From positions 1-9,325 of the forward strand of contig CALXGC010000034.1 in the NCBI GenBank assembly GCA_944387755.1: a stretch of DNA of 9,325 nucleotides, in the 5' to 3' direction. Of the stretch, positions 1-5,184 are shown in pieces (the first letter of the stretch is position 1; every line of letters begins with the position of its first letter). Origin of the DNA: an uncultured Oscillospiraceae bacterium. Its GTDB lineage: Bacteria; Bacillota_A; Clostridia; Oscillospirales; Oscillospiraceae. A program made the translations under genes and the position numbers. The notes below the pieces were generated by a model. It did not search any database. It was not told the origin of the DNA and worked only from the letters and a program-made list of their open reading frames with translations.

Positions 1-7
1 CGGGTTC

Positions 8-946
8 TCACTGCCGCCCAAAGCCCTGGAAATGGCTCATATCTCCATAGAGCTTCTGGAGGTGGGCAAACTCCTTCTCGTCATAGAAGGACAGCTCGCC
101 GCGGCCGAAGGCCTTGGCCGCCTCCAGCATAAAGCGGGCCGCCTCCTCGATATCCGTCACATGGCTGGCGCCGGTGGCGCAGCCGGGCACCGCCGTGGCG
201 GCGGTGATGGCAACCCCCACCACCGGGGCCTTCGTGGCGGTGGAGGGCTGAAGAATGCTGTTCAGGTGGTACAGATCATTCCCATAGGGGGTGATATCCT
301 GCTGGGACAGGGGGAACACATGGGCAGGCTTTCCCAGGGTAATCTCCATCAGGTCCACCAGGCCGCTGCTGACCTTCAGGATGTACCCCTGCATCACGGT
401 GGGAGAGATGGAAAAGTCCCGGGTGTTGATGATCTTGTTGCCCTTGGTGGTGTCCACAGAGAGGATGGCGTCCAGGTCGTCGCTCACCTCCTCCTGATTC
501 ACCTGGGCCATATTCACAGGGGAGTCCATAAAGGGCACCGGCGTGTGGGGGCGGGTGGGCGCGTTGGGGCAGACGTGGGTGGAGATAAACACGTCTCCCT
601 CCAGCCGGTCCCCCTTGCGCTTCATATCCAGCAGCTTGGCCGCAATGGACAGGGCGCACAGCGCGCCGTCTCCGTCCGAGACAAAGCCGATCCGCTCCGG
701 CCGGGCGCCCAGCCCGCCCAGACGGCCCAGCAAGCCGATGGTGGGGGCGCTGCCCCCGGCGCTCTTGCCCCGGAGGCCGGGGACGCGCACCTTGACCATA
801 TCCGTCTTTCCCTTGGGCCCCTCCAGGGCGTACACCGTCACATCGGCCTCCGGGTCGATGGAGCGGAGATAGGTCTCCACCGCCGCTCCGCTGGCGGAGG
901 GGTCGTCCAGAATGTCAGCCAGTTCGAGCACTTGCTTGAGCAGCAT
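8..946 (-). CDS. DUF1177 family protein, possible catabolic enzyme
   Basis: This 312-residue soluble protein has no signal peptide or membrane segment. I recognise it as DUF1177 from blocks remembered for the family: KSAGG-APT with GRLGG-GARPE (about 61-85), SDGDGA (90-95), STHVCPNAPT (122-131), SVDTTKGN (163-170), DITPYGN (217-223), HLNSILQPSTA (227-237) and PGCATGASH (254-262). Its length matches the usual roughly 300 residues. The many conserved Asp, His and Cys residues suggest an enzyme, perhaps metal-dependent, but no reaction is known to me. The ATG start is supported by an AGGAGG site 8 bases upstream. It follows the DUF917 gene by 16 bases, so the two are very likely co-transcribed and translationally close. 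Its role is probably in the same pathway as the OPT transporter. The family call is fairly firm; the function is unknown. Confidence 0.85.
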   Translation of the reverse strand: MLLKQVLELADILDDPSASGAAVETYLRSIDPEADVTVYALEGPKGKTDMVKVRVPGLRGKSAGGSAPTIGLLGRLGGLGARPERIGFVSDGDGALCALSIAAKLLDMKRKGDRLEGDVFISTHVCPNAPTRPHTPVPFMDSPVNMAQVNQEEVSDDLDAILSVDTTKGNKIINTRDFSISPTVMQGYILKVSSGLVDLMEITLGKPAHVFPLSQQDITPYGNDLYHLNSILQPSTATKAPVVGVAITAATAVPGCATGASHVTDIEEAARFMLEAAKAFGRGELSFYDEKEFAHLQKLYGDMSHFQGFGRQ

Positions 947-962
947 AGCAGTTCCTCCTCAC

Positions 963-2048
963 TTAAAAGTCCAGATGCGCCGTCATGGGCCGGTGGATGA
1001 TGTCCTCCACCTCGGCCAGAAGCGCCTTGTCGAACATGGGGGCGGCCAGCCGCAGATTGCGGTGACTGGTGTGCATCAGATAGATCTCCTGGCCCGGCTT
1101 CAGGTCGGAGGTGGGCGTGGGGCGGCCGTCTTGGGCGTCAAAGGTCATAATCAGGTCCGGGAAGGTGCCGGCCCGCTGTCCGTCCGGGCCGTCCACGGTC
1201 ATGTATTCATTCCAGAAGAACATCTCATAGCCGTTGATTTTGACGCTCCCCACGTCGAAGCCGCCCTGGCTCTGGAGATGGTACGCCTCCACCACGCCCC
1301 GGGTCAGCACCTCGCCGTTCAGGGCCTCCGCCACAGCGCGGACGGCGTGGTCCGGCGAGCGCTCCAGCCCCTCCGCGTAGATACGTCCGATTTCAATGGC
1401 CTGGGACACGCCCCCCAGGGCGCTCTGCTCCTTCAGGTACCGGGCGGACACCGGATTGCGCACCACGGCCACCAGGCCGCCGGCCTCCACCGCCGCCCCG
1501 CGCACCAGCTTGGAGCAGTGGGTGATGGAGCCGGTGAAGGTGCACTCCACGTGCCGGTCCAGCTCCTTCCTGCCGCCCACACAGGTCATGGTCGTGACGT
1601 AATCCTTGTTCCGGTGGAGGTTCAGGCTGCCCATGACGCCGGTGGGGTGGGCGCGGCCGTTGCAGGGGGCGTCCAGCAGAGGAATGCCCATAACCGACGC
1701 CTGCAGCCACCCGTTGAAGGTGGAGCTGCCCCCGTTTTCATTGGTAACAATCCCGCCGGGGGTGATTCCCGTCTGCTGGATGAACAGCTCCATGCAGCGC
1801 ATCATGTACGCCGGGGCCACATACCGCTCCTTGGCCGCCGGCGCTCCCACCATGGAGGCGGTGACAATCACGGCGTCCGGGTCGATTTTGTCCAGCGGCG
1901 TCAGGTACAGCTCGCGGAACTGCACCGCCAGACGCCCGGTCTGTCCGCCGGACTCCGCGGCTCCGCCGCCGCCTCCGCCTAAGATTGCGCCGCCCAGCAT
2001 GGCGTACCGGACAGAGTCCTCTGTGAGCAGAATCGGTTCTTTTAACAT
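963..2048 (-). CDS. DUF917 family protein (S-methyl thiohydantoin desulfurase-like)
   Basis: This 361-residue cytoplasmic protein matches DUF917, now named for S-methyl thiohydantoin desulfurase. Visible family features are the N-terminal glycine-rich loop (GGAILGGGGGG, 19-29), TASMVGAP (63-70), ENGG (104-107), GIPLLDA followed by NGRAHP (121-135), and a C-terminal beta-rich part with FPDLI and LKPGQEIYLM (296-325). Members of this family often sit beside hydantoinase-type genes, so a cyclic or peptide-like substrate is plausible, but the actual substrate is unknown. I chose the ATG at 2048: AGGAAAGG lies about 11 bases upstream of it. A GTG four codons earlier (2060) directly abuts that site and is less likely. 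It lies 97 bases after the transporter gene and 16 bases before the DUF1177 gene. Cys129 lies in a segment where, from memory, other members carry a DADGMGRAFP-like sequence. The family call is good; the specific reaction is not established. Confidence 0.85.
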   Translation of the reverse strand: MLKEPILLTEDSVRYAMLGGAILGGGGGGAAESGGQTGRLAVQFRELYLTPLDKIDPDAVIVTASMVGAPAAKERYVAPAYMMRCMELFIQQTGITPGGIVTNENGGSSTFNGWLQASVMGIPLLDAPCNGRAHPTGVMGSLNLHRNKDYVTTMTCVGGRKELDRHVECTFTGSITHCSKLVRGAAVEAGGLVAVVRNPVSARYLKEQSALGGVSQAIEIGRIYAEGLERSPDHAVRAVAEALNGEVLTRGVVEAYHLQSQGGFDVGSVKINGYEMFFWNEYMTVDGPDGQRAGTFPDLIMTFDAQDGRPTPTSDLKPGQEIYLMHTSHRNLRLAAPMFDKALLAEVEDIIHRPMTAHLDF

Positions 2049-2093
2049 TGTCGTACACACCCTTTCCTATGTGTAATCTCCAGTCCCCCCTGT

Positions 2094-2134
2094 GTCCCGC
2101 CGCCGCTCCGGGGCAGGGGCACAGCGGGCGGGAC
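2094..2134 (-). other. GC-rich intercistronic stem-loop between transporter and DUF917 genes
   Basis: An exact 8-bp inverted repeat (GTCCCGCC at 2094-2101, GGCGGGAC at 2127-2134) extends inward with CGCT/AGCG after a two-base bulge, giving about 12 bp of mostly G-C stem. In the minus-strand transcript it lies just after the transporter stop codon and about 45 bases before the next start. No U-run follows, so a simple intrinsic terminator is unlikely. A role in mRNA 3'-end protection or in setting different levels of the two products is inference. Confidence 0.55.
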
Positions 2135-2145
2135 CGGCAGCGCTG

Positions 2146-3726
2146 TTACATCATCATGGATTTGATGAGATTGCTGAAGAAGCCGTACAGGCCGTCTCCG
2201 GCGATAAGGCCGGAGTCCCGGACCTCCATGAACTTGGTGCCGAAAATCATGCGCACCACAATGGCCAGCAGGACGCCGATGCCATAGACCGGGTTGTTCA
2301 GCAGCAGCCCCGTGGCAAAGAGGACGCCCACCATCTTGCTGCCGAAGATAATCTGGATAATGGCGCCGGGGATGGCCCAAATCAGCAGCTCCCGCAGCAG
2401 CTCCATATTCGCCCCCGCCTGAATGGTGGCGGCAAAGGTGTAACTGATGGGGGGCATGATGTCCTGGGAGAGGTACATATCCGCGAACATGAGCACCACC
2501 ACGATGCCGATGATGCCGCCCAGCAGCTCGATTTTCACCTGCTCCCGGCGGCCCTGGAGCTCCCGCGCCTGGTCCTTGCCCTCGCCGCGGAGAATCCAGC
2601 CGGTCTTCAGGTCATAGCCCATATCGGCAAAGCAGGGACCCACAGAGCTGACATACCCGGTGAGGATGGCCACCGGCAGCGTCGGGAAGCCCATGAGGAT
2701 ACCGAAGGTCATAAAGATGGTGGTGATGGCAAAGGCGGGGAACCACCCGGAGTACATGGCCGCCATACCCACCAGCACCATGGCCACCAGAGCGGAGAAG
2801 GCGGACCAGAGCACCCAGACCACAGACAGGGCGGGAGACATCTGGGAGAAGACGCCGGTAAGCGCGCCCAGGATAACAGCGCCGCCCACATACAGCCCCA
2901 GCGCCAGAGCCAGGCTCTTTTTCGCCGAGCTCTGGGACACAGTCACCTGGATCTTCTGCGCCGAGGCGGACTTGTGCCCCTTGACCACCGTCACCACGGA
3001 CTGGATCAGGGCCACCATGCCGGCCCCAATCATCACGCCGGAGGGGATGTTGGTGGCGCCCAGGTCAAAGCCGAAGAGCTGGGTGGAGAAGCCCCGCAGG
3101 ACCAGACCCACCCCCAGGCCGGTCATAGCCACGATGTTGGCGATAAACACGATGCCGATGCCGGCCACAGGCAGCTTGAAGTAGCTCCCCACGACGCCGA
3201 TGACCAGGCCCTCCAGCAGGCGGCGGCCCTTCTTGCCGCCCTCGTCGCCGGCCTGGATGGCGGTGGCGGTGGCCACGCCGGGAGGCCAGGCGCCCTGGGC
3301 CGGGAAGATGGCGGAGTCATAGATCCGGCCGATGATGTAGATGGAGATGGAGGTGCCAATCATACAGCCCACACCCATCATCAGAATGGAGGAGGCCTCC
3401 CCCATCAGGAACAGCATGGCCACCGCAATGAACCCGCAGTTGGCGGCGGAGAAGCCGGCGGCGGAGGCGATGGTCTGCAGCAGGTTCTGCCGCTCCAGGT
3501 TGCAGTACTTCAGGCAGGCGTTGATCGGAATCCGGGCCACCAGCATGGCCACAATGGCGCCCAGCAGAGAGGTGTTGGGCGTGGTCCCCATCTTGCCGAT
3601 GATGTTCATGCACACAGCGCCCACCAGAAAGGCAATCAGGATGCCTGGAATCAGCGTACACGGCTCAAAGGCGGAAATAAAGGTCTGCTTTTTGTACTCC
3701 TGTTTCAGTTCTTCTTTGGTCTGCAT
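2146..3726 (-). CDS. OPT family oligopeptide transporter (OPT/YSL type)
   Basis: This 526-residue polytopic membrane protein probably has a dozen or more transmembrane segments. It is almost entirely hydrophobic stretches separated by short loops, with one long polar loop at about 250-270 and another at 380-400. Family-typical stretches are GAWPPGVATATAI (145-157), NIPSGVMIGAG (226-236), YDLKTGWILRG (371-381) and GLIAGDGLYG (507-516). OPT proteins are secondary, usually proton-coupled, importers of small peptides, peptide-like molecules or metal chelates. The ATG at 3726 is preferred because AAGGAGG lies 7 bases upstream; the ATG two codons earlier (3732) is only one base from it. This is the first gene of the operon with the DUF917 and DUF1177 genes, which suggests it imports their substrate. 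Two IclR-type operator candidates lie upstream. The family is certain enough; the substrate is unknown. Confidence 0.93.
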   Translation of the reverse strand: MQTKEELKQEYKKQTFISAFEPCTLIPGILIAFLVGAVCMNIIGKMGTTPNTSLLGAIVAMLVARIPINACLKYCNLERQNLLQTIASAAGFSAANCGFIAVAMLFLMGEASSILMMGVGCMIGTSISIYIIGRIYDSAIFPAQGAWPPGVATATAIQAGDEGGKKGRRLLEGLVIGVVGSYFKLPVAGIGIVFIANIVAMTGLGVGLVLRGFSTQLFGFDLGATNIPSGVMIGAGMVALIQSVVTVVKGHKSASAQKIQVTVSQSSAKKSLALALGLYVGGAVILGALTGVFSQMSPALSVVWVLWSAFSALVAMVLVGMAAMYSGWFPAFAITTIFMTFGILMGFPTLPVAILTGYVSSVGPCFADMGYDLKTGWILRGEGKDQARELQGRREQVKIELLGGIIGIVVVLMFADMYLSQDIMPPISYTFAATIQAGANMELLRELLIWAIPGAIIQIIFGSKMVGVLFATGLLLNNPVYGIGVLLAIVVRMIFGTKFMEVRDSGLIAGDGLYGFFSNLIKSMMM

Positions 3727-3765
3727 AGACATTCCTCCTTAGTATTCGGGTTTGATCTATCTGAA

Positions 3766-3788
3766 CTTCTCCCCGCAGAGGGGAGAAG
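3766..3788 (-). other. Perfect stem-loop in the transporter mRNA leader
   Basis: CTTCTCCCC (3766-3774) and GGGGAGAAG (3780-3788) form a perfect 9-bp inverted repeat with a 5-base loop. It lies about 40 bases upstream of the transporter start codon and 26 bases from the ribosome binding site. No U-run follows on either strand. It could be an RNA element affecting stability or ribosome access, or a DNA-binding dyad for another regulator; the sequence does not decide. Confidence 0.5.
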
Positions 3789-3809
3789 AAAATCAATTAC
3801 CGAAAATAC

Positions 3810-3826
3810 TTTTCTATTTCAGGAAA
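3810..3826 (-). promoter_or_regulatory. Candidate IclR operator, copy 1 (leader of transporter operon)
   Basis: On the minus strand this reads TTTCCTGAAATAGAAAA: arms TTTCCT/AGAAAA with one mismatch around GAAAT. It differs from copy 2 (3938-3954) at one base in 17 and matches copy 3 (4763-4779) at 13 of 17. TTTTCC lies 7 bases before it and GGTAAT 8 bases after it, the same arrangement as around copy 2. Its centre is 128 bp from that of copy 2. Assignment to the adjacent IclR protein rests on position and on the known dyad-binding habit of that family. Confidence 0.6.
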
Positions 3827-3923
3827 TGCAGAGGGAAAAATAAAAACTCAGGCGCTCCGCACGCCGCGCTGGAGCTCCCGCCTGGACGGGCAGAACACGG
3901 GCCGGTCCGGCGTTTTAATTCCT

Positions 3924-3952
3924 ATTACAAGAACTATTTTTCTATTTCAGAA
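3924..3952 (-). promoter_or_regulatory. Probable promoter of the transporter operon
   Basis: TGTAAT (3929-3924; five of six bases of the -10 consensus) is preceded by a 17-base spacer and TTCTGA (3952-3947; a weak -35). Transcription would start near 3917, giving a leader of about 190 bases that contains copy 1 of the operator and the 3766-3788 stem-loop. The -35 and part of the spacer fall inside operator copy 2, so a bound regulator would block RNA polymerase, or help it given the weak -35. Confidence 0.45.
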
Positions 3953-3954
3953 AA
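3938..3954 (-). promoter_or_regulatory. Candidate IclR operator, copy 2 (over transporter promoter)
   Basis: The minus strand reads TTTTCTGAAATAGAAAA, a perfect 6-bp inverted repeat (TTTTCT/AGAAAA) around GAAAT. The symmetry continues outward imperfectly (CTTATT to the left, ATAG to the right). It is the most symmetric of the three copies, overlaps the -35 of the probable transporter promoter and starts about 15 bases past the regulator gene's terminator. Confidence 0.65.
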
Positions 3955-3968
3955 AATAAGTGGAAAAG

Positions 3969-3990
3969 AAAACGGGAGAACTCCCGTTTT
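3969..3990 (-). terminator. Intrinsic terminator of the IclR regulator gene
   Basis: In the minus-strand transcript AAAACGGGAG and CTCCCGTTTT pair immediately after the stop codon. Allowing a 4-base loop gives about 9 bp of stem with a CGGGA/UCCCG core, and the stem runs into UUUUCUUUU. This is a classical rho-independent terminator. It should end the regulator transcript and isolate it from the transporter operon. The plus-strand copy also ends in a T-run, so it may work in both directions. Confidence 0.85.
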
Positions 3991-4751
3991 TATTCATGCA
4001 TCGCGGCAGGCGAGCCCATCGCCAAATTGATCTGGGCGGCGACAGCCTGGAAGCGCAGAATCAGCGCCTGCCGGTCCTGTTCGGTCAGGCTGGTGATATA
4101 GCCGCCGGTGCTGAAACCGCCGGCCAGGCGGCCGGAGCGGTCAAAAATCGGAAAGCCCAGTCCAAACCGGTCCGGCGTCAGCAGCCCCACGCTGAAGTCG
4201 TACCCCCGGACGACGATGGCGTCCAGCTCCGCCTGGAGCTGCTGCCGGCTGTCCGGGTCCATCCCCAGGCCGTCCAGATAGCGCTGCTGCTCCCCAGCGG
4301 GGAGAAAGGCCAGCAGCACCCGGTTGGAGGCGCCCTTGTGCAGCGGATAGACGCCCCCCGCCCGCACAGCGCTGGAGCTGTCCCAAAGGGAACCGATTTT
4401 TTCAATGCAGATGCTCTGCCCGGCGCAGGGCACTGTCAGGATGCAGGTGTCTCCGGTGCGCTCATAGTGGTCCCACATGTAATACTGGGCAATCCGCTTA
4501 ATCTCCCGGTTGTCCAGACTCTGTACCCCCAGCAGCAGGGTCTTGTCCCCCAGATAATACCGCTTTCCGCCGGGCTCCTGCTGTAAAAAGCCGGCGGTGC
4601 TCAGCGTAAACAACAGGCGGTAGATGACGGTCGTATTCATTCCAGTGCGGCGGGCCAGTTCGCTGAGCGTCAGGCCGGGAAACCGGCCGATCAGCTCCAG
4701 AATCTCCAGGGCGCGGCCCACCGTCTGTAGGTAACTGCTTGTTTCATTCAT
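3990..4751 (-). CDS. IclR family transcriptional regulator
   Basis: This 253-residue protein has the standard IclR layout and length: an N-terminal winged helix-turn-helix (about 8-70, with LTLSELARRTGMNTTVIYRLL as the helix-turn-helix) and a C-terminal ligand-binding domain (about 80-245). In the latter, PLHKGASNRVLLAFLP (136-151) is the family-typical stretch and GYDFSVGLLTPDRFGLGFPI (183-202) lies near the effector pocket. Such proteins bind as dimers or tetramers to short dyads and respond to small aromatic, sugar or acid ligands. I chose the ATG at 4751 because AGGAAAAG is 9 bases upstream; a TTG three codons earlier (4760) would touch that site. The gene is transcribed alone from the promoter at 4805-4833. 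Position and shared operator-like sites suggest it controls the transporter/DUF917/DUF1177 operon and itself. Whether it represses or activates cannot be told. Confidence 0.93.
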   Translation of the reverse strand: MNETSSYLQTVGRALEILELIGRFPGLTLSELARRTGMNTTVIYRLLFTLSTAGFLQQEPGGKRYYLGDKTLLLGVQSLDNREIKRIAQYYMWDHYERTGDTCILTVPCAGQSICIEKIGSLWDSSSAVRAGGVYPLHKGASNRVLLAFLPAGEQQRYLDGLGMDPDSRQQLQAELDAIVVRGYDFSVGLLTPDRFGLGFPIFDRSGRLAGGFSTGGYITSLTEQDRQALILRFQAVAAQINLAMGSPAAMHE

Positions 4752-4762
4752 ATCGTACAACT

Positions 4763-4779
4763 TTTCCTATTCTGGGAAA
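4763..4779 (-). promoter_or_regulatory. Candidate IclR operator, copy 3 (regulator gene leader)
   Basis: The minus strand reads TTTCCCAGAATAGGAAA: arms TTTCCC/AGGAAA with one mismatch around AGAAT. It matches copies 1 and 2 at 13 and 12 of 17 positions. It lies about 20-35 bases downstream of the predicted start of transcription, and its end overlaps the ribosome binding site of the regulator gene. This position suits autorepression by blocking transcription elongation. Confidence 0.55.
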
Positions 4780-4804
4780 TACTTTTTTGATATAGGTCAT
4801 ATTT

Positions 4805-4833
4805 ACTATAGCGAATCTGCCAAACGGTGTCAA
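4805..4833 (-). promoter_or_regulatory. Promoter of the IclR regulator gene
   Basis: TTGACA (4833-4828, perfect -35) and TATAGT (4810-4805, five of six bases of the -10) are separated by exactly 17 bases on the minus strand. Transcription would begin near 4798, about 47 bases before the ATG. It is the closest match to a housekeeping (sigma-A) promoter in the window. Confidence 0.85.
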
Positions 4834-4877
4834 TCCCTTTTCTGGCTGCCGGAGAGAGAAATATCGCGGCGGCCGGC

Positions 4878-5030
4878 TTCCCGCAATGCAGAAAGAACAG
4901 AGAAGTTCCCGCAGAACGGGGCGGAATTCTCCTTGGTATTGGCATAAAGCTTGTCTTTATTGCCCTGGGGCAAATATTTGTTATTTTGACGGAATGCAAA
5001 AACCGGAACACTCGAACTTCCCGCAAAAGC
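4878..5030. repeat. Imperfect direct repeats in the divergent intergenic region
   Basis: The 8-mer TTCCCGCA occurs at 4878-4885, 4906-4913 and 5018-5025, all on the plus strand. The last two belong to a longer degenerate repeat: about 38 bases at 4883-4920 and about 40 at 4991-5030, both running from AATGCA through GAACA and GAA to TTCCCGCA, with small insertions. A separate 14-bp palindrome, TTGCCCTGGGGCAA, lies at 4960-4973. No convincing gene is present between the regulator promoter and about 5108. Binding sites or a decayed duplication are both possible. Confidence 0.4.
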
Positions 5031-5107
5031 GCCCGGCACAGGTGAAGCGGCTTCCAATCAAAGGCCTGTTTGAATTCCATGCTCTCCACAGGGTCTCACA
5101 GGCCGCC

Positions 5108-5136
5108 TTGTTCCGCCGGAGAAAATCTGCTAAGAT
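5108..5136 (+). promoter_or_regulatory. Probable promoter of the two-component operon
   Basis: TTGTTC (5108-5113) and TAAGAT (5131-5136) are 17 bases apart, and TGC immediately before the hexamer makes an extended -10 (TGCTAAGAT). The start would be near 5143, some 40 bases before the response regulator ATG. The hexamers are only moderate matches, as expected of a regulated promoter. Confidence 0.5.
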
Positions 5137-5148
5137 AGAGGGCGGAAC
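5110..5148. promoter_or_regulatory. 8-bp dyad bracketing the two-component promoter
   Basis: GTTCCGCC (5110-5117) and GGCGGAAC (5141-5148) are exact inverted copies, with centres 31 bp apart, about three helical turns. One arm overlaps the -35 and the other the predicted transcription start. It could be an autoregulatory site of the response regulator or another factor; in RNA only the right arm would be present, which argues for a DNA role. Confidence 0.4.
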
Positions 5149-5184
5149 TCTCGTCTCCCCATGGAGGCGTTGGGAGGCACACCT

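Noticed and set aside
1955..1981. GGC-type simple repeat in the DUF917 gene
   Set aside because: It encodes the glycine-rich loop that is normal for the family near its N-terminus, so it is coding, not an expansion of interest.
32..1982. Plus-strand open frames (32-1000 and 912-1982) opposite the DUF1177 and DUF917 genes
   Set aside because: Both are antisense to recognisable families and show the Gly/His/Arg-rich composition of GC-rich antisense frames.
2092..3843. Long open frame on the plus strand (583 codons) opposite the transporter gene
   Set aside because: It is antisense to a clear OPT gene, is rich in His, Gly and Gln as expected from a GC-rich antisense frame, matches no family I know and has no ribosome binding site at its start.
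3901..3911. Palindrome GCCGGTCCGGC in the transporter leader
   Set aside because: It is very short with a one-base centre, lies in a GC-rich stretch and has no T-run or partner copy; chance is a sufficient explanation.
4748..5089. Possible 113-residue minus-strand protein in the divergent intergenic region
   Set aside because: It would cover the regulator promoter and operator, has no good ribosome binding site, and its sequence resembles no family or membrane peptide.
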